DNA of 64,000 bases from Pandoraea apista (GTDB lineage Bacteria > Pseudomonadota > Gammaproteobacteria > Burkholderiales > Burkholderiaceae). Under the pieces are notes generated by a model that saw only the letters and a program-made list of their open reading frames with translations, had not been told where the DNA came from and made no database searches. Below, piece by piece: positions 54,445 through 64,000 of the stretch (position 1 is its first letter; every line of letters begins with the position of its first letter). The stretch covers positions 3,844,001 to 3,908,000 of the forward strand of contig NZ_CP013481.2 of assembly GCF_001465595.2 (NCBI RefSeq). The letters are read 5' to 3'. The position numbers and the translations under genes are program-made.

Positions 54445-56150
54445 ACGCTCCCGACGCATTCACCCTCCCGCCGACGGCCACGCGCGCGTCGCAACTGCGC
54501 GCCATGCTGCGCAGCAATCAACTCGAATTCCTGATGGAAGCCCACAACGGCCTGTCCGCGCGTATCGTGCGCGAGGCCGGCTTCAAGGGTATCTGGGCCT
54601 CGGGCCTTGCCATCTCGGCGCAATTCGGTGTGCGCGATAACAACGAAGCCAGTTGGACGCAGGTTGTCGATAACCTCGAGTTCATGGCCGACGCCAGCAA
54701 TCTGCCGATCCTGCTCGACGGCGACACCGGCTACGGCAACTTCAACAACATGCGACGCCTCGTGCGCAAGCTCGAGCAACGTGGCGTGGCCGGCGTGTGC
54801 ATCGAAGACAAGGTCTTCCCGAAGACCAATAGCTTCATCGGCGGCGAACGCCAGCCGCTCGCGGACATCGACGAGTTCTGCGGCAAGATCAAGGCCGGCA
54901 AGGACTCGCAGGCCGACGACGATTTCTCGATCGTGGCGCGTGTCGAAGCGCTGATCGCCGGCTGGGGCATGGAAGAAGCTCTGCGCCGGGCCGAGGCCTA
55001 TCGTCAGGCCGGCGCCGACGCCATCCTGATTCACAGCAAGCTCAAGCGTGCCGACGAAATCGTGCAATTCGCCCGCGAGTGGGATAACCGCTGCCCGCTG
55101 GTGATCGTGCCGACGAAGTACTACAGCACGCCGACCGACGTGTTCCGCGACGCGGGTATCAGTGTCGTGATCTGGGCAAACCATCTGATTCGCGCCGCCA
55201 CATCGGCGATGCAGGCCGTGGCCGCCGAGATCCACCGCAGCGAGACACTCATCAACGTCGAAGACCGTATCGCGACGGTCGACGAGATCTTCCGCCTGCA
55301 AGACGCCGACGAATACACCGAAGCGGAAGACCGTTACCTGTCGGCCGCGAACGCACCGCGGTCGGCCATCGTGCTGGCCGCCAGTCGCGGCAAGAACCTC
55401 GAGAGCGTGACGACCGACCGCCCGAAGGTGATGTTGCCGGTCGCCGGCAAGCCGCTGCTGCGCTGGCTGGTCGACAGCTTCAAGAAACAGGGCGTGAATG
55501 ACATCACGGTCGTGGGTGGCTATCGCGCCGACGCCATCGACACGGCGGGCATCACCCTCGCGGTGAACGAACGTCACGCCGAAACCGGCGAACTCGCCTC
55601 GCTTGCCCGCGTGCCCAACGCCTTCACGCACGACACCGTCGTCTCTTATGGCGACCTGCTGTTCCGCAGCTACATCGTGCGTGATCTGATCGAGAGCGAC
55701 GCCGACTTCACGGTGGTCGTCGACTCAACGGCCGCGACCACGGCCAATGCCGCCAACGCCAGCGTGCGAGACTTTGCGTACTGCTCGGCCGGCGACGACC
55801 GCGGTCTGTTCGGCCAGCAAGTGCTGCTCGAGAAGATCAGTGCCAACGCCGCAGACGCCGGGCGCTCCCCTAACGGCCGCTGGATCGGCCTGTTGGGCGT
55901 GCGAGGCGACGAAGGCCGCGCACAACTGCAACGCGTCTTCGCAGCATTGCAGGCTCGCCCGGACTTCGACCAGCTCGGCATGCCCGATCTGATCAATGCG
56001 CTGGCCGCCGACGGCGCCCGGATCGAAGTGCAATACGTGCACGGCCACTGGCGCGGAGTGAACGACATGGAAGAATTCCGCCGCGCGGCGGACTTTGCCC
56101 ATGGTCAGACCCCATTCAGCGGCGCCGCCCCGGAGACACAAGGTGATTGA
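54441..56150 (+). CDS. pepM: phosphoenolpyruvate mutase fused to nucleotidyltransferase-like domain
   Basis: A 569-residue fusion. Residues 15-300 are PEP mutase, the entry enzyme of almost all phosphonate biosynthesis: [20 protein letters not shown] (Asp93, Asp95), the signature [10 protein letters not shown] (122-131), ARVEALIAG and LIHSK are complete. Residues 308-565 are an NTP_transferase-like domain, but its loop reads LAASRGKNL instead of LAAGxGxRL, so nucleotide handling may be impaired or changed; [11 protein letters not shown] and a C-terminal [10 protein letters not shown] remain. The gene is coupled on both sides (ATGA before, 8-base overlap after). An intact nucleotidyltransferase is encoded just upstream. 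Confidence 0.93.
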   Translation: MNAPDAFTLPPTATRASQLRAMLRSNQLEFLMEAHNGLSARIVREAGFKGIWASGLAISAQFGVRDNNEASWTQVVDNLEFMADASNLPILLDGDTGYGNFNNMRRLVRKLEQRGVAGVCIEDKVFPKTNSFIGGERQPLADIDEFCGKIKAGKDSQADDDFSIVARVEALIAGWGMEEALRRAEAYRQAGADAILIHSKLKRADEIVQFAREWDNRCPLVIVPTKYYSTPTDVFRDAGISVVIWANHLIRAATSAMQAVAAEIHRSETLINVEDRIATVDEIFRLQDADEYTEAEDRYLSAANAPRSAIVLAASRGKNLESVTTDRPKVMLPVAGKPLLRWLVDSFKKQGVNDITVVGGYRADAIDTAGITLAVNERHAETGELASLARVPNAFTHDTVVSYGDLLFRSYIVRDLIESDADFTVVVDSTAATTANAANASVRDFAYCSAGDDRGLFGQQVLLEKISANAADAGRSPNGRWIGLLGVRGDEGRAQLQRVFAALQARPDFDQLGMPDLINALAADGARIEVQYVHGHWRGVNDMEEFRRAADFAHGQTPFSGAAPETQGD

Positions 56151-57330
56151 GGCCGGACAGTTTGTCGAAGCCGCGCGCAAGCACGGCTTCACCTGGTACA
56201 CGGGCGTGCCGTGTTCGTTCCTCACGCCGTTCATCAACTACGTGCTGCAAGATCCGACGCTGCATTACCTGTCGGCAGCCAACGAGGGCGACGCCGTCGC
56301 CATCGCTGCCGGTGCAACGCTCGGTGAAGGCCGCGGCGCACGCTCGGTCACCATGATGCAGAACTCGGGCCTCGGCAATGCGGTAAGCCCGCTGACCTCG
56401 CTCACATGGACCTTCCGTCTGCCGCAATTGCTGATCGTGACGTGGCGCGGTCAGCCGGGTATTACCGATGAGCCGCAGCATGCGCTCATGGGCCCGATCA
56501 CGCCAGCCATGCTCGACCTGATGGAAGTGCCTTGGGAGCTGTTCCCCACGGCGCCCGAGGCGATTGCCCCCGCGTTGGAGCGCGCAGTGCGCCACATGGA
56601 CGAGACTGGCCGCCCCTACGCGCTCGTGATGCAAAAGGGCAGCGTGGCGCCCTATCCGCTGCAACCGGCCGAGCGCCCCGCACGCCCGGCACAGCCCGCG
56701 CCGGTCTCGCTGGTAAAAGGTGTCGCCCCGTCCGAACTGCCGACACGTCGCGACGCGCTCGAGCGCGTCATTGCCCACACGCCGCTCGACGGCACGGTCG
56801 TGCTGGCATCGACCGGCTTCTGCGGCCGCGAACTGTACGCACTCGACGACCGCGCTAACCAGTTGTACATGGTCGGCTCGATGGGCTGCGTCACAACGCT
56901 GGCGCTGGGACTCGCGTTGGCGCGCCCCGACCTGCGCGTGGTCGCGCTCGACGGTGACGGAGCGGCACTCATGCGCATGGGGGCCTTTGCCACGCTGGGC
57001 GCTTATGGTCCGTCGAATCTGGTGCATCTGTTGCTCGACAACGCGTCGCACGACTCGACCGGTGCCCAGGCAACGGTGTCGCCGACGGTATCGTTCGCGG
57101 GCATTGCGGCCGCCAGCGGTTACGCGCTTGCACTCGAAGGCGACACGCTCGACGTTATCGAACAACTATTTGACGGGCGCGCCGCCAGCCTGAACGAAGG
57201 TCCGCGCTTTGCGTGCCTGACCACGCGTCCGGGAACGCCTGACGGGCTACCGCGCCCGAAGGTCACGCCCGAGGCCGTCAAGGCTCGCCTGATGGACCAC
57301 ATTGCACAACGCGCGCAGGCTTCGGCCTGA
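56143..57330 (+). CDS. aepY: phosphonopyruvate decarboxylase
   Basis: A 395-residue thiamine-diphosphate enzyme that converts phosphonopyruvate to phosphonoacetaldehyde and makes the mutase reaction irreversible. The cofactor Glu lies in [14 protein letters not shown]; the ThDP motif is [12 protein letters not shown]...[15 protein letters not shown]-terminal [20 protein letters not shown] is typical of this family. The start is GTG 56143, with GGAG seven bases upstream, overlapping the mutase stop by eight bases; ATG 56095 in frame would intrude further and has no site. Confidence 0.93.
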   Translation: MIEAGQFVEAARKHGFTWYTGVPCSFLTPFINYVLQDPTLHYLSAANEGDAVAIAAGATLGEGRGARSVTMMQNSGLGNAVSPLTSLTWTFRLPQLLIVTWRGQPGITDEPQHALMGPITPAMLDLMEVPWELFPTAPEAIAPALERAVRHMDETGRPYALVMQKGSVAPYPLQPAERPARPAQPAPVSLVKGVAPSELPTRRDALERVIAHTPLDGTVVLASTGFCGRELYALDDRANQLYMVGSMGCVTTLALGLALARPDLRVVALDGDGAALMRMGAFATLGAYGPSNLVHLLLDNASHDSTGAQATVSPTVSFAGIAAASGYALALEGDTLDVIEQLFDGRAASLNEGPRFACLTTRPGTPDGLPRPKVTPEAVKARLMDHIAQRAQASA

Positions 57331-57370
57331 GCGTGCCCCCATTCACGAAATCTGCCGAGGAAGCTTCGCC

Positions 57371-58444
57371 ATGCTGTTACTGAATCCGGGCCCCGTTACC
57401 CTGACCGAACGCGTCCGCAATAGCCTGTTGCAACCCGATCTGTGCCACCGCGAGCCCGAATTCTTCGACCTGCAGGATGAAGCCCGCGCACGCCTCACGG
57501 CAGTCTACGGTCTCGATCCGGCGGTCTGGACGCCGGTGCTGATGACCGGCTCGGGCACGGCCGCCGTTGAGAGCATGACCGCTGGCCTCGTGCCGGAAGG
57601 GGGGCGCCTGCTGATCGTCGAGAACGGCGTGTACGGCGAGCGCATCTCGCAGATCGCGAAGCAATACCGTATCGACCACGACGTTATTCATTTCGAATGG
57701 ATGCAAGCCCCCGATCTCGCGCAGATCGTCGGCAAGCTCGACACGGCGGGAGATCGTCCGTACACGAATGTGGCGATCATTCACCACGAGACGACTACGG
57801 GCCGCCTGAACGATCTGGCCGGTATCGCCGCCGCCTGTCGCGAACGCGGCATCGGCCTGCTGGTCGATGGCGTGAGCAGCTTTGCCGCCGAAGCCATTGA
57901 TTTCAACGACTCGGGCATCGTGGCGGTGGCCGCCACGGCAAACAAGTGCGTACATGGCGTGCCGGGCGTGTCGTTCGTGATGGTGCGCAAAGACGCCCTC
58001 GCCAAGGCTGCCAGCCGCACCTATTACCTCGATATCGCTCGCCTCGCCAAGCTGCAGGCCGAGCGCAATACACCGTTCACGCCGTCTGTGCACGCGTACT
58101 ACGCGCTGGTCGAGGCGCTGCGCGAACTCGATGACGCCGGAGGCTGGCAAAAGCGTCATGCGCATTACGGCGCGCTTGCCGAGCAGGCGCGCGCCGGTCT
58201 GGCCGCACTGGGTATCGACAGCGCGTTGCCCGCAAGTGAGTCGTCGGTGGTGCTGCGCGCCTACAAGTTGCCTGCCGGGGTCGACTACCCGCGTCTGCAC
58301 GACTGGCTCAAGGCCGACGGCTTCGTGATCTACGCGGGGCAAGGCGGCCTGTCCAAGGAACTGTTCCGAATCTCGACCATGGGCAACCTCACCGCGGCCG
58401 ACATCGATCGCCTGCTGGCTTCCTTCGCAAGACTGGTGAAGTGA
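57371..58444 (+). CDS. phnW: 2-aminoethylphosphonate transaminase-like aminotransferase
   Basis: A 357-residue class V, PLP-dependent aminotransferase. [15 protein letters not shown] is the standard start; the PLP-ring Asp is in [13 protein letters not shown] and the Schiff-base Lys in [15 protein letters not shown]. PhnW interconverts 2-aminoethylphosphonate and phosphonoacetaldehyde; after aepY it should run toward the amine. ATG 57371 is chosen since the frame upstream to 57302 is not family-like. The stop overlaps the GTG of the dxs frame. Confidence 0.9.
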   Translation: MLLLNPGPVTLTERVRNSLLQPDLCHREPEFFDLQDEARARLTAVYGLDPAVWTPVLMTGSGTAAVESMTAGLVPEGGRLLIVENGVYGERISQIAKQYRIDHDVIHFEWMQAPDLAQIVGKLDTAGDRPYTNVAIIHHETTTGRLNDLAGIAAACRERGIGLLVDGVSSFAAEAIDFNDSGIVAVAATANKCVHGVPGVSFVMVRKDALAKAASRTYYLDIARLAKLQAERNTPFTPSVHAYYALVEALRELDDAGGWQKRHAHYGALAEQARAGLAALGIDSALPASESSVVLRAYKLPAGVDYPRLHDWLKADGFVIYAGQGGLSKELFRISTMGNLTAADIDRLLASFARLVK

Positions 58445-58467
58445 GCGAGGGGACCGGACGTTCAGCC

Positions 58468-60393
58468 ATGACCGATTTGCTAGTCAGCATCCACTCCCCA
58501 TCCGAGCTGCGCGCGCTCTCGCGCGCCGACTTGCACCGTCTGGCGGACGAACTGCGCGCCTGTGTACTCGACAGCGTCTCGCGCACGGGCGGGCACCTCT
58601 CGTCGAATCTGGGCACCGTCGAGCTGACGATCGCGCTGCACTACGTTTTCGACACGCCTAACGATCGTATCGTATGGGACGTGGGGCATCAGACGTATCC
58701 GCACAAGATCCTTACCGGCCGGCGCGAGGCCATGTCGAGCCTTCGTCAATGGAAAGGCTTGTCGGGCTTCCCCAAGCGCGAGGAATCGCCCTACGACACG
58801 TTCGGCACGGCGCATTCGAGCACGTCGATTTCGGCCGCGCTCGGCATGGCGCTCGCCAGCAAGGTCAAGGGCGAGAAGCGGCACGCGATTGCCGTGATCG
58901 GCGATGGGGCGATGACGGCGGGCGAAGCGTTCGAAGCGCTGAACAACGCCGGTGTCTACGAAGACCTGCCGTTCCTCGTGGTGCTCAACGACAACGACAT
59001 GTCGATCTCCCCGCCGGTCGGTGCCCTCAATCAGTACCTCACGCGTCTGATGTCCGGGCAGTTTTACTCGGCCGGCAAGGAGAGCGTGCGCAACCTGCTG
59101 CGCAACGCCCCCGCGCCGATGCGCGAACTGGCACACAAGCTCGAGGAACACGCCAAGGCCCTCGTATCGCCCACCGGTACGATGTTCGAGGAGTTCGGCT
59201 TCAACTATCTCGGCCCCATCGACGGCCACGATCTCGACGCGCTCATTCCCGCGCTCGAGAACATCAAAGCGCTCAAGGGCCCGCAGTTCCTGCACGTCGT
59301 CACGCGTAAAGGCCGTGGCTACAAGCTCGCCGAAGCCGATCCGGTACTGTATCACGGCCCGGGCAAGTTCAATCCCAGCGAAGGGATTCGTCCCGCTGCA
59401 CCAGGCACAGTCGCGGCCAAGACCTATACGCAGGTCTTCGGTGAATGGCTGTGCGATGCGGCGGCGGCGGACAAGCGTGTCGTAGGCATTACGCCGGCAA
59501 TGCGCGAAGGCTCCGGACTTGTGGAGTTCGAGAAACGCTTCCCTGAGCGTTACTACGATGTCGGCATCGCCGAGCAGCATGCCGTGACGTTCGCGGGCGG
59601 GCTGGCGACCGAAGGGCTCAAGCCGGTAGTGGCGATCTACTCGACGTTCCTGCAACGCGCTTACGATCAGGTGATTCACGACATAGCCCTGCAAAACCTG
59701 CCGGTCGTGTTCGCGATCGACCGGGGCGGTCTTGTCGGTGCGGACGGGGCAACGCACGCGGGGGCGTACGACATTGCCTACCTGCGCTGCATTCCAAACA
59801 TGGTGGTCATGGCGCCGGCCGACGAGAACGAGTGCCGTCAGATGTTGCAGACGGCGCTCGGCATCGATGGCCCGAGCGCGGTGCGTTACCCGCGTGGCGC
59901 GGGCCCCGGTGTGAAGACGCAGGCCGGCTTGTCGACCTTGCCGGTGGGCCGGGCGCAGGTGCGTCGGCAAAGCGCCGCCCCGGCAGGCCGTCGCGTGGCA
60001 ATTCTCGCGTTCGGCTCGATGGTGGCACTGGGCGAACAGGTCGCCAGCGAGTTCGATGCGAGCGTGGTCAACATGCGCTTTGTCAAACCACTCGATAACG
60101 CCACGCTGCTCGACATGGCACGTACGCACGACCTCGTCGTCACGCTTGAGGAAGGCGCGGTGATGGGCGGTGCGGGCACGGCCTGTGTCGAAGTACTCAA
60201 TGCCAATGGCGTGCTGGTTCCGGTGCTGCAATTGGGATTGCCCGACACGTACATCGATCAGGGCACCCCGGCGCAGCAACTCGCGTCTGTCGGGCTCGAT
60301 GCGCCGGGTATTGCGGCGTCGATTCGCCGGGCGCTGGCCGAGCGTCTGGGCGGCAAGGTCGAGGCGGTGCCGTCGGCGCCGTCGGCGCCTTGA
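58468..60393 (+). CDS. dxs: 1-deoxy-D-xylulose-5-phosphate synthase
   Basis: A 641-residue thiamine enzyme joining pyruvate and glyceraldehyde 3-phosphate, the first step of the MEP isoprenoid pathway. [40 protein letters not shown] (ThDP site), [16 protein letters not shown] (catalytic Glu) and [18 protein letters not shown] are complete. ATG 58468 gives the family start MTDLL; GTG 58441 overlapping the phnW stop is an alternative. The usual xseB-ispA neighbours are absent; instead it ends the phosphonate operon next to hopanoid genes, so it may be a dedicated second copy. Confidence 0.95.
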   Translation: MTDLLVSIHSPSELRALSRADLHRLADELRACVLDSVSRTGGHLSSNLGTVELTIALHYVFDTPNDRIVWDVGHQTYPHKILTGRREAMSSLRQWKGLSGFPKREESPYDTFGTAHSSTSISAALGMALASKVKGEKRHAIAVIGDGAMTAGEAFEALNNAGVYEDLPFLVVLNDNDMSISPPVGALNQYLTRLMSGQFYSAGKESVRNLLRNAPAPMRELAHKLEEHAKALVSPTGTMFEEFGFNYLGPIDGHDLDALIPALENIKALKGPQFLHVVTRKGRGYKLAEADPVLYHGPGKFNPSEGIRPAAPGTVAAKTYTQVFGEWLCDAAAADKRVVGITPAMREGSGLVEFEKRFPERYYDVGIAEQHAVTFAGGLATEGLKPVVAIYSTFLQRAYDQVIHDIALQNLPVVFAIDRGGLVGADGATHAGAYDIAYLRCIPNMVVMAPADENECRQMLQTALGIDGPSAVRYPRGAGPGVKTQAGLSTLPVGRAQVRRQSAAPAGRRVAILAFGSMVALGEQVASEFDASVVNMRFVKPLDNATLLDMARTHDLVVTLEEGAVMGGAGTACVEVLNANGVLVPVLQLGLPDTYIDQGTPAQQLASVGLDAPGIAASIRRALAERLGGKVEAVPSAPSAP

Positions 60394-60421
60394 GCGAGAT
60401 CGCTTCCCTGCGCTCAGATAG

Positions 60422-60449
60422 AAAAACGGCACCGGAAGGTGCCGTTTTT
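60422..60449. terminator. bidirectional intrinsic terminator
   Basis: Five A, a seven-base-pair stem CGGCACC/GGTGCCG with a GGAA loop, and five T serve both the rightward dxs transcript and the leftward hpnN transcript that converge here. Confidence 0.88.
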
Positions 60450-60502
60450 CATTGCCCCCGAGCCCTCGGACCGTGATCCTCAGGCGCGGTAATCGAGGAA
60501 AG

Positions 60503-63136
60503 TCATGGCTTCTGTGGCACGTCCTTCTCGCGCGGCTTGCCCATGAGCACCGGCTGGAAGAACACTGCACCGATCAGCGTGCATACCAGCGAGAGCGCGA
60601 GCAGCTTGCCCATGCTCGACGTGCCCGGGTGGTGCGACAGCCACAGACTCCCGAAGGCGATACCCGTCGTTGCCGCGGAGAGCACAATGGCCTGCGTCAG
60701 ACTCGACGCGAGCAACTGCGTCTTCCCCTCGCGCCAGGCGATGACGTAGTAGATCTTGAACGCCACGCCAACGCCGAGCAGCAGCGGCAGCGCGATGATG
60801 TTCGCAAAGTTCAGCGGCAGGCCGATCAGCACGGTAATTTCGAGCGTGACGGCCGCCGAGACCAGCAGCGGCACCAGCGTTCGCAGTACGTCGCCGAAAT
60901 TGCGCAATGCGAGCCACAGCAGCACCGTGATCGAGAGCAACGCCCAGATTCCCGCCTCGATGAAAGCGCGAATGATCGTGTCGGCCGAGCGCAAGATCGA
61001 AATCGGACCGCCCACGGCATCCGGTGCGCTCGCCAGCACGGCTGCACTGAACTTGCGCAGCATGGCGTCGTCGCTCGGGTCAGCGCCCTTCTCGACATGC
61101 GGAGAAATGTTCACGAGCGCGCGCCCATCGGCAGCCACCCATTGCGACACGATGTCCCTGGGCAGCGATTCACGCGTCACCTCGCGCGGTTGCAGCGCGT
61201 CGCGCAACTGACCGAGGGCGAGTTTCAACGGCCCAGCAATCGCACGATCGGCGCGCTCACGCGTGGCGGCATCCGCCGCCGCAAGCTTGCGCAAGGCTAT
61301 CGCCAGACGCTGCGCTTCCTTGGCCCCTTCGCCCGGATGATCGAGCGCGGCGTCTTCCAACTGGCCGGCGGCCGTCTTGAGCGAGGACACGCGAGCCGCA
61401 TCGGCCACGGGCGGCAGCGGCGTCTGCGTGAGCACCGGCAGCAGCGACGCGGCCGCCGTGCCGATCTGCGCGAGCTTGGCCGGCTGCTCCGTCGGGATGA
61501 ACGTTGTGAGCGTAACCACGCGGCCGACCTCGGGCACCGCACGCAACTTCGCGGCTTCGGCGTTGGCAGCGTCAAGCGTCGGCGCGAGCAATTGCACGTC
61601 GTTGACTCCGGCTTCCGGCGAATTCGCCAGATCCAGCAGCGTCGCCATCGACTCCGTTTTCGGGTCTTTCAGATGCAATGGGTTGAAGTCGAAGTGCAGA
61701 TGCGCCAACAGCGGCAGGCCGGCCACCACGAGGGCGAGGGTGCCGTACAACAGCGGCTTGCGGTACTTGTCGGTGAAATCGTCGACCGGACCCAGGCTGC
61801 GAAAACCGGGTGGGCTCGCTTCCCCCTTCGGCTTGAACACACTGATGAGTGCGGGCAGCAACGTGATCGCCGACGGGAAGGCCACGCACAAAATGCCTAC
61901 GCCTGCGATCAGGCCCAGTTCGGAAACCCCGCGATAGTCCGTCGGCAGGAACGAGAAAAAGCTCGCCGCCGTGGCCGCTGCGGCCAGCGACAACGGCATG
62001 GCGATTGCCTTGCCGGCCCCGGCGAGCGCCCCGCGAAGCACGTCGTCGCTCGACGACTTGCCGTCGCTGTCCAGACGATGTCGCTCCTCGCGATAGCGCA
62101 CGCCGAACTGAATGCCGAAGTCCACGCCAATGCCCACGAACAACACGGCGAACGCCACCGAAATCATGTTGAGCGCCCCGACCATCATCAGGCCGAGTGC
62201 AAACGTGACGACCAGCCCCGCCAGCAAGGTGATGAACACCGCGAGAATCATCTTGCCCGAGCGCACCGCCAGCCACAGCACCACGAGTACGGCCAGCATC
62301 GTGATGATGGCGTTCGGGCCGGCGTCTTCGCGCACCGAAGCAAACTCCTCGTCGGACAGCGGACGTGGGCCCGTCAGGCGCACCGTCGCGCCATAGCGTT
62401 CAGCAAGCTTCAGATCGGCAGCGGCGTCACGAATACGCGTTGCGGCGTTCGCGCCGGCTTCGAGCGCCGCATAGTCCAGCACCGGCTGGACCTGCACATA
62501 GCTGCGCGCCACGGTATCCGGCGCGACCAGCGAGCGCCACGACATTCCCGCCGGACGCCCGGCCAGCACCGCCTCGGTCGTATCGGCGGCGTTGCCGAGC
62601 AGGCGTGCCATGTCCGGCAGCTTCACCTGCCCCGTGAGCAGCGGGGTCTGCAGCGTGACCGACAGCAGGTTCGACAAGCCCGTCAGGCTGGGGTCCTGCG
62701 CCAGACGGTTGAGCAGCGGCTTGGCGTCTTCAAGCTTGCCGGTCAGCGACTTCACGTCGTCGAGCGAGGCAAAGAGCAGCGCATTGCGCGCAAAGAACTC
62801 GCCCGATCCCGGACGGCTCACCGAGCGGAACACGTCTGTCTCGGTCGAGAGCTTCTCTGCCAGTTCGGCGGCGGCCCGGTCGGCGAATTCCACGGCCGGA
62901 GCCTGTACCACGGCAAGCGTGATATCAGCCTTCTGCGGGAAAGCGCGGTCGATTTCGCGGCCGCGCTCGGCGGCAGGCGTATTCGAATCGATCAGGCTGG
63001 AAATATCGGTGTTGATCGCAAAGTGCTTGGCGACGTATACCGAACTCGCGATAACGAGGAGCAGCGAAGCGAAGATGACTGGGTACGCGTGCTTCGCCGA
63101 AAAACGGACGATGCGCACGACGAGCGAAGTCAGCAT
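60503..63136 (-). CDS. hpnN: hopanoid transporter HpnN (RND/MMPL family)
   Basis: An 877-residue RND-superfamily protein with two halves, each a first helix, a large periplasmic loop and five clustered helices. [19 protein letters not shown] opens the first loop; [21 protein letters not shown] and [23 protein letters not shown] are the paired RND motifs. The length and the adjacent hpnM identify it as HpnN, which in Rhodopseudomonas and Burkholderia carries hopanoids to the outer membrane. It is transcribed away from hpnM across a 239-base gap and ends at the shared terminator. Confidence 0.92.
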   Translation of the reverse strand: MLTSLVVRIVRFSAKHAYPVIFASLLLVIASSVYVAKHFAINTDISSLIDSNTPAAERGREIDRAFPQKADITLAVVQAPAVEFADRAAAELAEKLSTETDVFRSVSRPGSGEFFARNALLFASLDDVKSLTGKLEDAKPLLNRLAQDPSLTGLSNLLSVTLQTPLLTGQVKLPDMARLLGNAADTTEAVLAGRPAGMSWRSLVAPDTVARSYVQVQPVLDYAALEAGANAATRIRDAAADLKLAERYGATVRLTGPRPLSDEEFASVREDAGPNAIITMLAVLVVLWLAVRSGKMILAVFITLLAGLVVTFALGLMMVGALNMISVAFAVLFVGIGVDFGIQFGVRYREERHRLDSDGKSSSDDVLRGALAGAGKAIAMPLSLAAAATAASFFSFLPTDYRGVSELGLIAGVGILCVAFPSAITLLPALISVFKPKGEASPPGFRSLGPVDDFTDKYRKPLLYGTLALVVAGLPLLAHLHFDFNPLHLKDPKTESMATLLDLANSPEAGVNDVQLLAPTLDAANAEAAKLRAVPEVGRVVTLTTFIPTEQPAKLAQIGTAAASLLPVLTQTPLPPVADAARVSSLKTAAGQLEDAALDHPGEGAKEAQRLAIALRKLAAADAATRERADRAIAGPLKLALGQLRDALQPREVTRESLPRDIVSQWVAADGRALVNISPHVEKGADPSDDAMLRKFSAAVLASAPDAVGGPISILRSADTIIRAFIEAGIWALLSITVLLWLALRNFGDVLRTLVPLLVSAAVTLEITVLIGLPLNFANIIALPLLLGVGVAFKIYYVIAWREGKTQLLASSLTQAIVLSAATTGIAFGSLWLSHHPGTSSMGKLLALSLVCTLIGAVFFQPVLMGKPREKDVPQKP

Positions 63137-63375
63137 GTAGCGGTTCCGGAAGAAAGTGGAGGCCGCCCTCGCCTTTGGCCAATTCGATCCATATCGTCAC
63201 GAAACGTTATGTATGCGATGCGCCGGGGAACCAATCGCGGAGGAAATCCGTCGATCCGCCCATGAAAAACGAGGAAACGGTGAATTTACAAAATCGCAGC
63301 AGTATACAAGGCCGCGTGCACTACACTACGGGCCTACCCGTTTTAACCGACTAAAACCGACGAAGACGAGCTGGT

Positions 63376-64000
63376 ATGAACAAATTTCTGGTGACGGCAA
63401 CTGCCGCCGTCGCATTGAGCGGCATCGGTGTTGCCTCTGGCGCCTGGGCACAGGCGAGCAGCGCCAATCCGAACGACATGGTGAAAACGGCCGTCGAAAC
63501 GGTCGTCAAGGGTGCCAAAGCAGACCCGGCTGCCCGCGATGGCGACGTGAGCGCGACGGCGCGTGTCGTCGCCCGCGACTTCCTGCCTTACACCGACTTC
63601 CACCGCACCACGCGCTATGCCGTGGGCCCCAAGGCGTTCGATGCCGCCACGCCGGCCCAGCAGCAGCAGGTTTTCGAGCAGTTCCAGCAGTTGCTCGTCA
63701 ACACCTTTGCGCTGCAACTCTCGCAAGTACGCGGCACCCAGATCTCGTTCAAGTTCGCCCCGGCCAAACTCACGGCGAACAGCAACGATGTTGTGGTCGG
63801 CGCCTCGGTCAGCGGTACCGGCGACAATCTTTCGGTCGCCTACCGTCTGGCCAAGACCGAGAAGGGCTGGAAGATCTACGACATCAACATGATGGGCGAG
63901 AACGTGGCCGACGCATGGCTCATCCAGTTGTATCAGCCGCAATTCAAGGCACGCATCGCTCAGGGCGGGATCGACAGCCTGATCGCCTATCTGCGCGAGA
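63376..64000 (+). CDS. hpnM: HpnM/MlaC-family periplasmic lipid-binding protein (3' end outside window)
   Basis: The first 208 codons of a Ttg2D/MlaC-family protein: signal peptide ending near GAWA-Q (residue 27), then ARVVARDFLPYTDFHRTTRYAVGPKAF and QQQVFEQFQQLLVNTFALQL, the family core. HpnM is the periplasmic partner linked with HpnN in hopanoid transport. ATG 63376 starts a normal leader peptide. The frame is still open at the window edge, and MlaC-type proteins are about 200-220 aa, so only a few codons are missing. TATACA at 63303-63308 may be its -10 box. Confidence 0.87.
   Translation, partial: MNKFLVTATAAVALSGIGVASGAWAQASSANPNDMVKTAVETVVKGAKADPAARDGDVSATARVVARDFLPYTDFHRTTRYAVGPKAFDAATPAQQQQVFEQFQQLLVNTFALQLSQVRGTQISFKFAPAKLTANSNDVVVGASVSGTGDNLSVAYRLAKTEKGWKIYDINMMGENVADAWLIQLYQPQFKARIAQGGIDSLIAYLRE

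Noticed and set aside
54441..58444. Fosfomycin- or phosphinothricin-type antibiotic cluster
   Set aside because: No epoxidase, methyltransferase or peptide-ligase genes are present; transaminase, nucleotidyltransferase and CDP-alcohol phosphotransferase point to an AEP-type lipid headgroup.
58480..60570. A 696-codon minus-strand open frame opposite dxs
   Set aside because: Dxs motifs on the other strand are complete, and this frame shows no family features.
60452..63265. A 937-codon open frame on the plus strand
   Set aside because: It is antisense to hpnN, Arg/His/Gln-rich without any domain, and typical of the complementary frame of a GC-rich gene.

Overview
The window is GC-rich, densely coded chromosomal DNA of a betaproteobacterium. 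The Gram-negative porin, fused-ATPase glutathione/dipeptide-type ABC system, NfeR/NfeF pair, lysine/alanine-tailed HU protein and hopanoid genes together suggest Burkholderiaceae, probably Pandoraea or a near relative. That assignment is inference from gene content, since no rRNA or tRNA gene is present. I see no CRISPR array, prophage or complete insertion sequence.

Layout. 0-2 kb: an esterase and a membrane PAS protein, followed by a palindrome-rich gap. 2-12 kb: one long leftward operon for peptide uptake and breakdown (RpiR-type regulator, isoaspartyl peptidase, GsiABCD-like transporter, DmpA aminopeptidase, DppA D-aminopeptidase) with a good promoter in front of the regulator. 12-20 kb: YggT, then an acyl-CoA catabolic cluster (hydroxyisobutyryl-CoA hydrolase, acyl-CoA dehydrogenase, CoA ligase, short-chain 3-hydroxyacyl-CoA dehydrogenase, AraC-type regulator). 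20-24 kb: MFS permease, porin and IclR regulator with a 41-bp palindrome in front of the porin. 24-33 kb: an orphan transposase-like domain, then L- and D-2-hydroxyacid dehydrogenases with EtfAB, an MFS carrier, a LigI-like lactonase, a GntR regulator and a small monooxygenase. 33-50 kb: ammonium transporter with a sigma-54 promoter and NtrC site, an unrecognised protein, a YcgR-type PilZ protein, IclR, 4-hydroxy-2-oxovalerate aldolase with acetaldehyde dehydrogenase, a DnaA-box-rich gap, PagP, an FHS-type MFS carrier with a microsatellite tail, a secreted protein, the HU-like protein, an orphan binding protein, the NfeR/NfeF iron pair, a cupin, a small unknown protein and an SDR.

51-60.4 kb is the most interesting part: a tightly coupled operon encoding a CDP-alcohol phosphotransferase fused to a 2-oxoglutarate/Fe(II) oxygenase, an HpnL/LPG-synthase-type membrane protein, a nucleotidyltransferase, a PEP mutase fused to a second nucleotidyltransferase-like domain, phosphonopyruvate decarboxylase, 2-aminoethylphosphonate transaminase and Dxs. 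Read together they predict PEP -> phosphonopyruvate -> phosphonoacetaldehyde -> 2-aminoethylphosphonate -> CMP-activated headgroup -> phosphonolipid, probably oxidised by the fused oxygenase. Beyond a bidirectional terminator lie convergent hpnN and divergent hpnM (cut by the window edge), so the predicted phosphonolipid operon is interleaved with hopanoid/isoprenoid genes.
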